Shown one piece after another: positions 56,503 to 64,000 of a stretch of DNA of 64,000 nucleotides. Positions within the stretch are counted from its first letter, which is position 1, and each line of letters opens with the position of its first letter. The stretch is taken from assembly GCA_947303335.1 (NCBI GenBank), contig CAMYYB010000003.1:28648-92647 (forward strand). The letters are read 5' to 3'. Under the pieces are notes generated by a model. It searched no databases, was not told the origin of the DNA, and was given only the letters and a program-made list of their open reading frames with translations. The position numbers were made by a program, and so were the translations under genes. This DNA is from an uncultured Bacteroidales bacterium (GTDB lineage: Bacteria; Bacteroidota; Bacteroidia; Bacteroidales; F082).

Positions 56503-56967
56503 ATGGAGAAGAAAAGCAACAATAATAATATCAAAATCAAGAACAAACGCGCTTCGTTTGAATATTACCTTGTAGAGACGCTGACAGCAGGTATCGTCTT
56601 AACGGGTACTGAAATCAAGTCCATCCGCGAAGGCAAAGCCAGTCTTGCTGACTCATATTGCAGTTTCCAGGACAACGAACTGTTTGTCATCGGAATGCAT
56701 ATCGCTGAATATGCCCAAGGAACCTACAACAATCACGACCCCAAGCGCGACCGCAAGCTGCTGCTTAACGCACGTGAGCTACGCAAGCTGAAGAACAAAG
56801 TAAAAGAGAAAGGGTTCACCATTGTCCCGGTTACCTTATTTATTAATGACAATGGTCTGGCCAAACTCGATATTGCCCTTGCCCGAGGCAAACACTACTA
56901 CGACAAACGCGACAGCCTGAAAGACAAGGACTCGAAACGCGAACTTGAACGAATGGAAAGGTACTGA
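56503..56967 (+). CDS. smpB: SsrA-binding protein
   Basis: 154 residues from ATG 56503. The OB-fold core has [40 protein letters not shown], then [17 protein letters not shown], and the positively charged C-terminal tail [28 protein letters not shown], which mimics mRNA in the decoding centre. With tmRNA it rescues stalled ribosomes. The ssrA gene was not seen in this window. Confidence 0.96.
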   Translation: MEKKSNNNNIKIKNKRASFEYYLVETLTAGIVLTGTEIKSIREGKASLADSYCSFQDNELFVIGMHIAEYAQGTYNNHDPKRDRKLLLNARELRKLKNKVKEKGFTIVPVTLFINDNGLAKLDIALARGKHYYDKRDSLKDKDSKRELERMERY

Positions 56968-56975
56968 ACAAACCT

Positions 56976-57530
56976 TCAAAAACAGTATCCCACACGGAAC
57001 GAAATAGGCGAAGAATAAGGCGTTTCCAAGCCGAAATTGGGAATGACGTTCCAGCTGAGGTTGTAGAGCACCATGAAAAAGGCATAGCTGCCGCCATAGG
57101 TATACTGCCTATAGCCGCCGCCCACTAAAACGCTATTATACCACCTTGGTTCAATGCTACTTCCGTTCCATCGGCCAAAGCCATACACTATCTCGTCTTC
57201 GACATGAAGGAAAATACCTCTGAAGATCTCGATACTGGTATAAGGAGCCACTCCGACATAATGAAAGTAATCATTGGCCGCATAGCGGTTGAAGTAGCAA
57301 CGAAGGTTATAGGTGCCACGCACGCCAATCTCCCAAGGACTGAACACACGGTAACCCACCTGTGGCGAGATGGAAAGACTTAGTTGATTACCCCTAATGC
57401 CAAAGCCGAAGTTGCCTCCGTAAATCATCCGGCCTCTCAAATTGGGTATTTCACCAAACTGCGCCGAGGCCTTTCCTGTCAGACCCATCAGAATGACAAT
57501 CAATGCTGCAATGATACCAAATCGTTTCAT
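56976..57530 (-). CDS. Probable outer-membrane or periplasmic beta-rich protein
   Basis: 184 residues from ATG 57530, with signal peptide MKRFGIIAALIVILMGLTGKASAQ. The ATG at 57569 would lie upstream of the TATTTTTG -7 element at 57554-57547 and is rejected. The mature part is rich in Gly and aromatic residues arranged as alternating strands (MIYGGNFGFGIRGNQLSLSISPQVGYRVFSPWEIGVRGTYNLR) and ends SFRVGYCF, like a small eight-stranded outer-membrane barrel. I do not recognise a named family. Convergent with smpB, with 8 bp between the stops. Confidence 0.75.
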   Translation of the reverse strand: MKRFGIIAALIVILMGLTGKASAQFGEIPNLRGRMIYGGNFGFGIRGNQLSLSISPQVGYRVFSPWEIGVRGTYNLRCYFNRYAANDYFHYVGVAPYTSIEIFRGIFLHVEDEIVYGFGRWNGSSIEPRWYNSVLVGGGYRQYTYGGSYAFFMVLYNLSWNVIPNFGLETPYSSPISFRVGYCF

Positions 57531-57546
57531 TTTGCTGAATTTTGCG

Positions 57547-57554
57547 CAAAAATA
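57547..57554 (-). promoter_or_regulatory. -7 element for the small barrel protein
   Basis: TATTTTTG on the minus strand, 17 bp before ATG 57530. Confidence 0.5.
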
Positions 57555-57591
57555 CAATAATTTCCGCAAATGCCCGTATCAAATATTGTTT

Positions 57592-57599
57592 TAACTTTG
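57592..57599 (+). promoter_or_regulatory. -7 element for the beta-helix lipoprotein
   Basis: TAACTTTG on the plus strand, 18 bp before ATG 57618. It rules out the longer start at 57570. Confidence 0.5.
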
Positions 57600-57617
57600 C
57601 AGCGCAAAACTTTCATC

Positions 57618-59081
57618 ATGAAATACCGACATATCATTCTCATACTCAATCTGTTGCTTTTGGCGAGTCAAGCTTGCCGAAAAATCAATCCAATAAGCAC
57701 GGATTCCAATCTGAAACTTGAATTCTCGACTGACACGCTCGTTTTTGACACAGTTTTCACCACTTTGGGCTCAGCAACCTACCAACTGAGAGTCTATAAC
57801 CGAAACAGCGACGACCTAAACATCAGTTCCATCCGACTCATCGGTGGCGAGTCTTCTCCATTTCGTGTCAATTTTGACGGCGACAACGACATCGAGTTTT
57901 TCGACAAGGTGATACCCGCCAACGACAGCCTGTTCACTTTCCTTCGCGTCACTATCGACCCCAACGACCTCAACACACCTTTCGTCGTGGAGGATGAACT
58001 GGAATTTGTAACCAACGGCAACACACAAACCATCAAGCTGATAGCATGGGGACAAAACGCCACCTATATCGTTGCCGACAAAGTGGTCAACATCGGCGGA
58101 GTACCCTACCCTTACCACATCGTTGCCGACAGCCTTGAAACTACCGTCTGGACTGCAGAACGTCCCTACGTCATCTACGGATATGCACTCATCAACTCCT
58201 ACGGCACTTTGCGCATCGAGGAAGGCACACACATCTATTGCCATCAGGACGGCGGCATCTTCTCGTGGAGCGATGGACAGCTCATCATTGACGGTACCGC
58301 CGAGAATCCTGTCGTCATACAAGGCGACCGTTTAGAGCCCTACTACCGTGATACCCCAGGCCAATGGGCTCAGATTATCATGTTAGACGGGCGCATGGGT
58401 GCCGACCACCGCATAAGTCACGCCATCATCCGCAACGGTACTATCGGATTGAACTGCCAGTCGTCGCTGAAAGTCACGGAATGTGCCTTACGCATCGATA
58501 ATACCGTCATCGAAAACCAAAGCGGCTTTGGGCTACACTCCATCATCTATCCCGTCGAGGCCAAAAACTTCACGATAGCCAACTGCGGCACTGCCAATGT
58601 GTGGGCCTTCGGCGGCGACTATAGGTTTGTACACGGTAGCGTAGCCAACTACTGGGACGACTCGCAGCACAAGGACAACATTGCGATGAAGCTGATCAAC
58701 TATGCCATCGATGCCGCCACCAACGAGCCTTTCTATTATCCCTTCCATTTGGAAGCCGCCAACTGCATCTTCTACGGCGCACAAGAGGATGAGTTTCTTA
58801 CGCAATTCGGTCCTGATGCCGATTCCAGCTTCGTCTTCGACCACTGCCTCTTCAAGTCAGCCAAGTTCAACGGCTCAACGGAAGGTTTCAGTCACTGCCT
58901 CTTCAACCTTGACCCCTATTTCGCCAACCACAGCATCAACGACTTGCACATCGACAGCATAGCCTCGCCTGTTATCGGAACCGGTAATCCTTTGTTCTAT
59001 CAAGAGTTGCCCTACGACTTGGATGGTGTTCCGCGCAATGGGCGCATCGACATTGGGGCATATCAATTCATTCAAGAATAA
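57618..59081 (+). CDS. Beta-helix lipoprotein with N-terminal Ig-like domain
   Basis: 487 residues from ATG 57618. The signal peptide ends with lipobox LASQAC. Residues ~30-130 form an Ig/ASH-like domain (TLGSATYQLRVYNRNSDDLNISSIRLIGGESSPF), common in surface lipoproteins. Residues ~150-450 look like a right-handed parallel beta-helix (GTLRIEEGTHIYCHQDGGIFSWSDGQLIIDGTAENPVVIQGDRLEP, HAIIRNGTIGLNCQ...). The end DLDGVPRNGRIDIGAYQF is the conserved tail of many Bacteroidetes beta-helix proteins. It could bind or cleave polysaccharide; no catalytic residues are identified. Confidence 0.85.
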   Translation: MKYRHIILILNLLLLASQACRKINPISTDSNLKLEFSTDTLVFDTVFTTLGSATYQLRVYNRNSDDLNISSIRLIGGESSPFRVNFDGDNDIEFFDKVIPANDSLFTFLRVTIDPNDLNTPFVVEDELEFVTNGNTQTIKLIAWGQNATYIVADKVVNIGGVPYPYHIVADSLETTVWTAERPYVIYGYALINSYGTLRIEEGTHIYCHQDGGIFSWSDGQLIIDGTAENPVVIQGDRLEPYYRDTPGQWAQIIMLDGRMGADHRISHAIIRNGTIGLNCQSSLKVTECALRIDNTVIENQSGFGLHSIIYPVEAKNFTIANCGTANVWAFGGDYRFVHGSVANYWDDSQHKDNIAMKLINYAIDAATNEPFYYPFHLEAANCIFYGAQEDEFLTQFGPDADSSFVFDHCLFKSAKFNGSTEGFSHCLFNLDPYFANHSINDLHIDSIASPVIGTGNPLFYQELPYDLDGVPRNGRIDIGAYQFIQE

Positions 59082-59085
59082 AAGA

Positions 59086-59115
59086 AAACCGCCTTGCACC
59101 AGCAAAGCGGTTTTT
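59086..59115. terminator. Bidirectional terminator
   Basis: AAAACCGC-C-TTGC / GCAA-A-GCGGTTTT, loop ACCA, with a T-tract to the right. It lies between the convergent beta-helix and S8 protease genes. Confidence 0.85.
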
Positions 59116-59137
59116 TTAGTCCCTCATGACCCGATAA

Positions 59138-60775
59138 TCACCGCGTCAATACAAGCTTAGTGGTTTGGTTACCTAACTCAGAAGTAGCCTTAAGGAAATA
59201 AACTCCAGAGCCCAACTGGTTCAAATAGTTCTCCAGCGTAGTGTGGTTCAACCCATTAAAGCTGTAGCTATAAAGGTGACGGCCCATAATATCATACACG
59301 TTGACATCAGCATTATGACCTTCCTTCAAAGCCACACGCACCTCACCTTGTGAAGGATTAGGATAGACATTGATAATCTCTTCGGCCAGTATCGGGTTCT
59401 CTTCCACAGGATGCAACTCAAGAGCTTTGGCCAAATCGGGAATACCGTAACCGTAACGCACATCAGGATTGTCGGCGCGGTTGCCACTTTGACGGACAAG
59501 GTCGCAAATCTCCTGAACCGAAGCGTATGGAAGTGCCTGACGGAGACAAGCCACAGCACCTGCCATCACTGGATTAGAAAACGAAGTGCCGTTGCCATTA
59601 TAATAATCACCATATCCGTCAGCCACGTAGGTACCTTCACCCATCGCCATCACATCGGGCTTGATACGTCCGTCGTAGGTCGGACCCACCGAGCTGAAAT
59701 AGGCACGGGTGCCGCTACCGTTGACTGCACCTATTGAAAGTATATGCTCAGCATCGGCAGGAATACCGAGGGTGCAAATGCCGTCGCCTTCGTTGCCAGC
59801 CGAGTTGAGACAGATGATACCGCGTGAGGCTGCGATTTCAGCACCAATCGTCATCGGGGCTGTATGTCCGTCATAATGCTCGAAAGGATGATTCCACTGG
59901 CTCATGTCGAAGTCGATATAGCCCAAAGAGGTGGAGCAAACGTCCGCACCAATGCTGTCGGCCAATTCAGCACCACTCACCCAGTTGTATTCTTCAACAA
60001 TGTTCTCAGTATAGCCGTCCTCGGTATGCATCAGGAAGTAAAATGCCTTGGGAGCCGTTCCCACGAAGGTATTCGGCACATAAGCCGCCATCGTACTGAG
60101 GCAGGAAGTGCCGTGGGTACTTTGGGAATAGACCGAAGTGGAGCCGTAGACAAAATCACGCACCCCCATCAAACGACCCTCTTCGCGCATGTTGTCAAAA
60201 CACGAATGGGTATCCGTTCCATAGAAACCGCCGTCAAGCACCGCGATAATCACGTCCTTGCCATCATAGCCGCTGTCGTGCAAAGCTGCACAGTTGATTT
60301 GGTTGATCTGGGTAGCCCCTCCGCCGTAATAGCCTTTCATGTCTCTTTGGCTTTCAACAGCTTTCATCTCGTTGGCCAGCCAGCGTTCCTTCTGCTCTTG
60401 CGCTTTGGGATTGTTGGGGCAGTTGCGTACCGACTCAACAAACTCAAGAGCGTTGATGGCATCAATCACTTCCTGATGGTAGGTGTAGATTGAAACACCA
60501 TTGAGCCACTTTGAAGGATTCAGCAGTTGTGCTCCGCAGTCGGCCACAGCCTGCAAATATTGTGGATTGACAGGAATATCGTATTCATCAATGCCGATAC
60601 CTTGATTAGCGCGACGCTGCAAAGCCCTGTCGCTCAGATAAGCCTCGGGGTTGTCGATGGAATAGGGCGAGTCATTCTTGTCGGTAAACTGCACCCAATA
60701 AATGTTGGTAGCAATCTGAGCCTGAGCAAACAAGGCTGCAGTCAGAAAAAGGAGTAAAAAGGATACTTTTCTCAT
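59138..60775 (-). CDS. S8 family subtilisin-like serine protease with T9SS sorting domain
   Basis: 545 residues from ATG 60775, with signal peptide [20 protein letters not shown] propeptide (about 20-125) precedes the catalytic triad: Asp in [12 protein letters not shown], His in [12 protein letters not shown], Ser in [16 protein letters not shown]. The oxyanion Asn is in [11 protein letters not shown]. The C-terminus is a type A sorting domain, [15 protein letters not shown] ... [26 protein letters not shown] secreted protease exported by T9SS, like the C25 pair upstream. The ATG at 60799 is upstream of the -7 element and is not used. Confidence 0.93.
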   Translation of the reverse strand: MRKVSFLLLFLTAALFAQAQIATNIYWVQFTDKNDSPYSIDNPEAYLSDRALQRRANQGIGIDEYDIPVNPQYLQAVADCGAQLLNPSKWLNGVSIYTYHQEVIDAINALEFVESVRNCPNNPKAQEQKERWLANEMKAVESQRDMKGYYGGGATQINQINCAALHDSGYDGKDVIIAVLDGGFYGTDTHSCFDNMREEGRLMGVRDFVYGSTSVYSQSTHGTSCLSTMAAYVPNTFVGTAPKAFYFLMHTEDGYTENIVEEYNWVSGAELADSIGADVCSTSLGYIDFDMSQWNHPFEHYDGHTAPMTIGAEIAASRGIICLNSAGNEGDGICTLGIPADAEHILSIGAVNGSGTRAYFSSVGPTYDGRIKPDVMAMGEGTYVADGYGDYYNGNGTSFSNPVMAGAVACLRQALPYASVQEICDLVRQSGNRADNPDVRYGYGIPDLAKALELHPVEENPILAEEIINVYPNPSQGEVRVALKEGHNADVNVYDIMGRHLYSYSFNGLNHTTLENYLNQLGSGVYFLKATSELGNQTTKLVLTR

Positions 60776-60796
60776 TGTGTTCAAAATTAAAGCGGA

Positions 60797-60804
60797 CAAA
60801 AATA
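60797..60804 (-). promoter_or_regulatory. -7 element for the S8 protease
   Basis: TATTTTTG on the minus strand, 21 bp before ATG 60775. Confidence 0.5.
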
Positions 60805-60847
60805 GGCATATTTTCGCAAACTATGCAGAAAATCGGACTCAAATTCC

Positions 60848-60855
60848 TAATTTTG
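60848..60855 (+). promoter_or_regulatory. -7 element for trmD
   Basis: TAATTTTG on the plus strand, 20 bp before ATG 60876. It supports this start over the one at 60777. Confidence 0.5.
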
Positions 60856-60875
60856 CCGCAAAATTCAAAAGAGAT

Positions 60876-61565
60876 ATGCGCATCGACATCATCGCCGTTT
60901 TTCCTGAAATGTTTGAAGGACCCTTTACAGAGAGCATCATCAAACGAGCCGTCAACAAAGGTATTGTGGAAATCGGATTGCACAACCTTCGCGACTATAC
61001 CACTGACAAGCACCACAAAGTGGACGACTATGCCTTTGCCGCAGGTGCGGGAATGGTGATGATGATTGAGCCAGTCGACAACTGCATCAGCCACTTGAAA
61101 AGCCAGCGCGACTATGACGAAGTCATCTATATGAGTCCCGACGGCGAGCTTTTAGACCAGCCCTTGTGCAACCAGCTTTCGATGAAACAAAACCTCATTA
61201 TCCTTTGCGGACACTACAAAGGCATCGACGAGCGCATCCGCGAGCATCTGGTCACCAAGGAAATCAGCATCGGCAACTATGTGCTTTCCGGTGGAGAGTT
61301 AGGTGCCGCCGTCTTGGTCGACAGCCTGGTACGCTTGATTCCGGGGGCTTTGGGGGACGAGACCTCTGCCCTCTCCGACTCGTTCCAGGACGGATTGGTG
61401 TCGCCGCCTGTCTATACCCGCCCGCGAAACTACAAAGGATGGGAAGTGCCCGAAGTATTGCTCTCAGGCAACGACAAGATAATCAGCGAATGGCGAATGG
61501 AAAAGGCCATCGAACGCACCAAGGAACGGCGGCCCGAAATGTACGAAATTTTCAAAAAAAGCTGA
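60876..61565 (+). CDS. trmD: tRNA (guanine37-N1) methyltransferase
   Basis: 229 residues from ATG 60876. The SPOUT-knot motifs are [49 protein letters not shown] and [35 protein letters not shown]. It methylates G37 of tRNAs reading CUN/CCN/CGG and prevents frameshifting. The longer frame from 60777 reads through the promoter and has no homology. rplS follows, a conserved neighbour. Confidence 0.96.
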   Translation: MRIDIIAVFPEMFEGPFTESIIKRAVNKGIVEIGLHNLRDYTTDKHHKVDDYAFAAGAGMVMMIEPVDNCISHLKSQRDYDEVIYMSPDGELLDQPLCNQLSMKQNLIILCGHYKGIDERIREHLVTKEISIGNYVLSGGELGAAVLVDSLVRLIPGALGDETSALSDSFQDGLVSPPVYTRPRNYKGWEVPEVLLSGNDKIISEWRMEKAIERTKERRPEMYEIFKKS

Positions 61566-61594
61566 GAATCTTAGTTCCGTATTGGATTTATTCG

Positions 61595-61602
61595 TATTTT
61601 TG
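61595..61602 (+). promoter_or_regulatory. -7 element for rplS
   Basis: TATTTTTG on the plus strand, 40 bp before ATG 61643, so rplS can be transcribed without trmD. Confidence 0.5.
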
Positions 61603-61642
61603 CACCCACTTTTTAGAGAAAAATATACAAAAATATATAAAA

Positions 61643-61996
61643 ATGAGCAAAAACGCAGCTATCCAATTCATTGAGGATCAAATTGTTGTAAAAGACTTTG
61701 AATCCTTCAAGGCAGGTGATACGATTACAGTCACCTACAAAATCGTCGAAGGACAAAAGGAACGCCTTCAGAAGTTCCAAGGCATTGTGCTGAAGCGCAG
61801 TGGCCAAGGCAAGACCGGCACCTTCACCATCCGCAAGATTTCCAACAACATCGGTGTTGAGCGTTGCTTCCCGATTGCTTCTCCCATGATTGAGAACATC
61901 GAGGTCAACAAGCACGGTGCCGTCCGCAAGTCGCGCATCTACTACCTGCGCGGTCTGCGCGGCAAGAAGGCCAAGATTAAGGAAGCCAAGAAGTGA
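61643..61996 (+). CDS. rplS: 50S ribosomal protein L19
   Basis: 117 residues from ATG 61643. Typical L19 sequence FKAGDTITVTYKIVEGQKERLQKFQGIVLKRSGQGKTGTFTIRKISNNIGVERCFPIASPMIENIEV, then the basic tail VRKSRIYYLRGLRGKKAKIKEAKK. The frame is open upstream to 61166 inside trmD, but that part overlaps trmD in another frame and is not L19-like. A terminator follows. Confidence 0.96.
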   Translation: MSKNAAIQFIEDQIVVKDFESFKAGDTITVTYKIVEGQKERLQKFQGIVLKRSGQGKTGTFTIRKISNNIGVERCFPIASPMIENIEVNKHGAVRKSRIYYLRGLRGKKAKIKEAKK

Positions 61997-62019
61997 TTCC
62001 TTTTTCGACAACCAAAAAG

Positions 62020-62041
62020 AAGCTCCGAGCAATCGGAGCTT
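62020..62041 (+). terminator. rplS terminator
   Basis: AAGCTCCG (62020-62027), loop AGCAAT, CGGAGCTT (62034-62041) followed by a run of T. Confidence 0.9.
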
Positions 62042-62055
62042 TTTTTGTATGTACT

Positions 62056-62175
62056 TGTTACCATAACGTTACCTTAAAGTTACCTTAAAGTTATGTCGAA
62101 GTTATGTCGAAGTATCAAAAAGTTTGATTAGTATTTGAGTAAAGTTTCAGTAATGTTTCAGTAAAGGGGGAGTAA
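62056..62175. repeat. ~11-bp phased degenerate repeat tract
   Basis: About eleven consecutive units of 10-11 bp: TGTTACCATAA, CGTTACCTTAA, AGTTACCTTAA, AGTTATGTCGA twice, AGTATCAAAAA, GTTTGATTAGT, ATTTGAGTAA, AGTTTCAGTAA, TGTTTCAGTAA, AGGGGGAGTAA. Units share a (A)GTT/GT..TAA frame and one helical turn of period. It lies immediately after the rplS terminator, where the AT-rich mosaic begins. Confidence 0.75.
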
Positions 62176-62280
62176 AACCTAAAGACCTTCTATTTGATTT
62201 ACGCAAAAGGAAGAACACCATGACGATGAATGCGCGGCAGAGAAAAACGATTAAAAAGTGACAGATTGGAAAATAATGAT

Positions 62281-62288
62281 TATTTTTG
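62281..62288 (+). promoter_or_regulatory. -7 element for the small vapD-associated gene
   Basis: TATTTTTG on the plus strand, 17 bp before ATG 62306. Confidence 0.5.
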
Positions 62289-62305
62289 CGCCAAAATAAA
62301 TAGTT

Positions 62306-62503
62306 ATGAAAGTTGGACAAATGGTAAATGTCAGCCCTTATTTGACCCATCTTACTGATTGGGTGATGGCTGAAATTATTGAAATCGAACAAAATCCCTA
62401 CAGAGGAAAAGTGATTGCCGCCAAAGATAATCTTGGTCGTATTTTCTGGGGTGAAAGCGATTATTTTGAACCCGTCAACGAGAAGGAACTATGTTTGCAA
62501 TAG
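62306..62503 (+). CDS. Small SH3-like protein, putative partner of VapD
   Basis: 65 residues: MKVGQMVNVSPYLTHLTDWVMAEI, then IEIEQNPYRGKVIAAKDNLGRIFWGESDYFEPVN. The short beta strands recall small SH3/KOW-like barrels. It has its own -7 element, and its last 13 bases overlap the start of a vapD fragment, so it was probably the first gene of a two-gene toxin-antitoxin module (antitoxin role inferred from position). It appears intact. Confidence 0.6.
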   Translation: MKVGQMVNVSPYLTHLTDWVMAEIIEIEQNPYRGKVIAAKDNLGRIFWGESDYFEPVNEKELCLQ

Positions 62504-62568
62504 CCTTTGATATGGTTGTCGCCCAGTTGGAAAAGAATTACGGCGAGCCCAAAGTTAGAAGGCAGTAA
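62491..62568 (+). pseudogene. Truncated vapD-like gene
   Basis: 25 codons beginning MFAIAFDMVVAQLEKNYGEP, which match the N-terminus of VapD (Cas2-related RNase of ~95 residues). The similarity stops after YGEP and the frame closes at TAA 62566-62568 (KVRRQ), about 40 bp before an IS982-like element. The catalytic Asp of the first strand (FDM) is kept but the rest of the ferredoxin-like fold is lost, so it should be inactive. Confidence 0.65.
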
Positions 62569-62606
62569 TTATATAGTTGCTTTGCATTGCAACTTCAAAT
62601 CTATTA

Positions 62607-62974
62607 TTACCCGTTGGCGGAATTAAAGTAGCGCATATTTAATTTGGCCAATAGGTTTGTTGTTGATTTTATTGATTTCGCTGTCGATCCCCAGGGCCTC
62701 CGCTGTCAGGCTCAAAGCGATGACTTCGAGGTCGGAAAAGCGTGGGACGGCTCCCACACGGGGAACATTCCCCTGCGAGTTGACCAGATTTTCGGAATGG
62801 CATTTGCAAATGTCAAGAATTTGTCGGAATTTTGCGCAAAAGTTGTACATGTGATTTTCTTGTGATTTACTTTTGATTTCAACCACAAAATTACTGAAAA
62901 TCAATAATATGTGCAACTTTTTATCCATTTATTCCGCTTCATTTTCCCTCTTCCCTAATTCCGCCAACGGGTAA
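62607..62974. mobile_element. Internally deleted IS982-like element (368 bp)
   Basis: Perfect 19-bp terminal inverted repeats TTACCCGTTGGCGGAATTA (62607-62625) and its reverse complement (62956-62974). Between them lies a minus-strand remnant of a transposase with only its two ends. The size and structure are those of a non-autonomous (MITE-like) derivative. No clear target-site duplication is seen; if the element ends at ACCCG..CGGGT, the flanks ATT/AAAT do not match. Confidence 0.8.
62623..62850 (-). pseudogene. IS982-family transposase remnant (N- and C-terminal ends joined)
   Basis: 75 residues from ATG 62850: MYNFCAKFRQILDICKCHSE then VPRFSDLEVIALSLTAEALGIDSE, the helical N-terminus of IS982 transposases, followed directly by INKINNKPIGQIKYALL, which looks like the family's C-terminus. 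The central DDE catalytic part (roughly 200 residues) is missing while the frame is kept. The stop codon is the innermost three bases of the left terminal repeat. Confidence 0.65.
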
Positions 62975-63033
62975 ATCTTTTAATTTCTACTAAGCCGGGT
63001 TGCAAATTTTGGCAAACTTGGTGAATTTCTATG

Positions 63034-63088
63034 CATGATTTATCGTTATCACTAAAACTAATAATGACAAAACATGATTTATGGTTAT
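63034..63088. repeat. 16-bp direct repeat at the recombinase start
   Basis: CATGATTTATCGTTAT (63034-63049) and CATGATTTATGGTTAT (63073-63088) differ at one base; starts are 39 bp apart. The second copy contains the recombinase start codon. The first copy opens a frame that stops at once (TAA at 63053). Confidence 0.8.
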
Positions 63089-63685
63089 ATTCGAGTAAGC
63101 AGTGACAAACAGACGGTTGAGAACCAACGCTTTGAAATCAATAACTTTTGCACAAAAGAGAACCTTCACATTGATGGCTGGATTGAGGAAACCATCAGTG
63201 GAACAAAAAATTACGACAAACGAGAATTAGGCCGTTTGTTGAAAAAAGTTCAGAAAGATGATCTTATTATTTGTGCAGAATTATCTCGATTAGGCAGAAA
63301 TTTGTTCATGATTATGGAAATCTTGAGCCTCTGCATGAAGAAGGAATGTCGGGTTTGGACTATCAAAGACAACTATCGACTTGGTGACGATATTCAAAGC
63401 AAAGTGTTGGCTTTCGCTTTCGGTTTATCAGCTGAGATTGAGAGAAATTTGATTAGCCAAAGAACAAAGGAAGCGTTAGCAAGGAAAAAGGCTGAAGGTG
63501 TAACTCTTGGACGTCCTAAAGGTCGAAAGACATCACCTGAAAAGCACAAATTATTTGGAAAAGAAACCATCATTTCCAAATTATTGGCAAATGGTAAATC
63601 CCAGCGAAAAATAGCGAAACTTTTCAAAGTTGATAGGAATACTCTTTCACGGTTTATTCAACATTACAAATTGGCTGAAAAATGA
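63074..63685 (+). CDS. Serine recombinase (Mpi/Hin/resolvase-type DNA invertase)
   Basis: 203 residues. The N-terminal resolvase domain has GYIRVSSDKQTVENQ (nucleophile Ser9, with Arg7 conserved), ELSRLGRN and the long E-helix region LAFAFGLSAEIERNLISQRTKEALARKKAEG. The C-terminal resolvase-type HTH is TLGRPKGRKT...LLANGKSQRKIAKLFKVDRNTLSRFIQHY. Size and organisation match Hin/Gin and the B. fragilis master invertase Mpi. The gene is AT-rich relative to the chromosome. Its stop overlaps the start of a restriction-enzyme TRD frame (ATGA). No inverted crossover sites were found nearby. Confidence 0.92.
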   Translation: MIYGYIRVSSDKQTVENQRFEINNFCTKENLHIDGWIEETISGTKNYDKRELGRLLKKVQKDDLIICAELSRLGRNLFMIMEILSLCMKKECRVWTIKDNYRLGDDIQSKVLAFAFGLSAEIERNLISQRTKEALARKKAEGVTLGRPKGRKTSPEKHKLFGKETIISKLLANGKSQRKIAKLFKVDRNTLSRFIQHYKLAEK

Positions 63686-64000
63686 GGAGCGATTTTATAC
63701 GGCAGCAAAGCTATGTTTGTAGTTTTATGACAAATGAAAGCTGGTTGATTTTATCTCCAATTGAGCAAAGCATTAAACGAAAAATTGAAGCTAATGGTGT
63801 TCCTCTCAAAAATTGGAACATCAGTATAAACTATGGAATCAAGACTGGATTCAACGATGCTTTCATTATTAATGGATCAAAGCGAGATGAGATATTGGCA
63901 AATTGTAAAACTGAAAAAGAACGACAGAAAACAGCAGAATTAATTCGACCGATTTTAAGAGGCAGAGATATAAAACGCTACGAATACAATTTTGCAAATT
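63682..64000 (+). CDS. Partial type IIG restriction-methylase specificity (TaqI_C-like) frame, runs off window
   Basis: Open frame from ATG 63682 to the window edge (106 codons). It reads ESWLILSPIEQSIKRKIEANG, NWNISINYGIKTGFNDAFII, then a charged helix and ELIRPILRGRDIKRYEYNFAN. These match the start of the TaqI-like C-terminal specificity domain in Eco57I-type IIG enzymes and PglX-like methylases. The upstream methylase (NPPY) and nuclease domains are absent: the frame begins just before the TRD. The ATG overlaps the recombinase stop. It may be a truncated gene, a silent specificity cassette, or a TRD swapped by the recombinase. The right half is not visible. Confidence 0.75.
   Translation, partial: MRSDFIRQQSYVCSFMTNESWLILSPIEQSIKRKIEANGVPLKNWNISINYGIKTGFNDAFIINGSKRDEILANCKTEKERQKTAELIRPILRGRDIKRYEYNFAN

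Noticed and set aside
61166..61642. Long plus-strand frame upstream of and continuous with rplS
   Set aside because: It overlaps trmD in another frame, is not L19-like, and a -7 element at 61595-61602 plus ATG 61643 give a normal 117-residue L19.
62147..62392. 81-codon minus-strand frame over the small vapD-associated gene
   Set aside because: It overlaps the better-supported plus-strand gene and its promoter, and resembles no protein.

Overview
The window looks like chromosomal DNA of a Bacteroidota species, most likely order Bacteroidales. Three things support this. First, many genes are preceded by the Bacteroidetes-type -7 element TAnnTTTG. Second, several secreted proteins end in a type IX secretion (T9SS) sorting domain (YPNP...GxY). 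Third, the gene content fits: C25 gingipain-like proteases, a GH109 lipoprotein, a bacterial alpha-2-macroglobulin, and a DnaE with a built-in proofreading domain. I do not assign a genus.

Layout. 1-8676 (minus): VOC protein, ABC-F ATPase, a very large MG2/alpha-2-macroglobulin lipoprotein, and a SpoU/TrmH rRNA/tRNA methylase fused in frame to a HAD phosphatase that runs off the left edge. 8714-12045 (minus): a tight five-gene envelope operon (lipoprotein, small secreted protein, VTC-domain protein, DUF4956 membrane protein, DUF2490-like outer-membrane protein). 12113-14156: marR divergent from cstA. 14148-20852 (minus): DUF58, trxA, an MNT/HEPN toxin-antitoxin pair, and dnaE carrying an N-terminal DnaQ-type exonuclease. 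20930-25030: a genomic islet with a Sau3AI-like restriction-modification pair and about 0.85 kb of non-coding DNA holding a perfect 46-bp palindrome inside inverted tandem repeats, plus a gene remnant. 25054-28976 (minus): T9SS protein, NAD(P)HX repair enzyme, small zinc ribbon and a HAD phosphatase. 29152-36442 (plus): a LolA-like protein followed by two tandem C25 proteases. 36439-39550: exonuclease, NahK-like sugar kinase, divergent GH109. 39623-48664: TPR protein, gyrA, clpC, cca and miaA. 48614-61996: thioesterase, a 2397-residue modular T9SS protein with an internal 1.6-kb duplicated supermodule, smpB, a small envelope protein, a beta-helix lipoprotein, an S8 protease with a T9SS tail, trmD and rplS.

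After the rplS terminator the sequence becomes visibly AT-rich and mosaic (62040-64000). It holds an ~11-bp phased repeat tract, a small two-gene module whose second gene is a truncated vapD, a 368-bp internally deleted IS982-like element with perfect 19-bp terminal repeats, a serine recombinase of the Mpi/Hin invertase type, and, overlapping its stop codon, the start of an ORF encoding only a TaqI-type target-recognition region of a type IIG restriction-methylase. This last pair is the best candidate for an unusual system, namely recombinase-driven switching of restriction-modification specificity, but the window stops before it can be tested.

The core parts are housekeeping (replication, tRNA/rRNA maturation, trans-translation, proteolysis). 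The accessory parts are secreted proteolysis and glycan degradation through T9SS, plus two separate restriction-modification loci.
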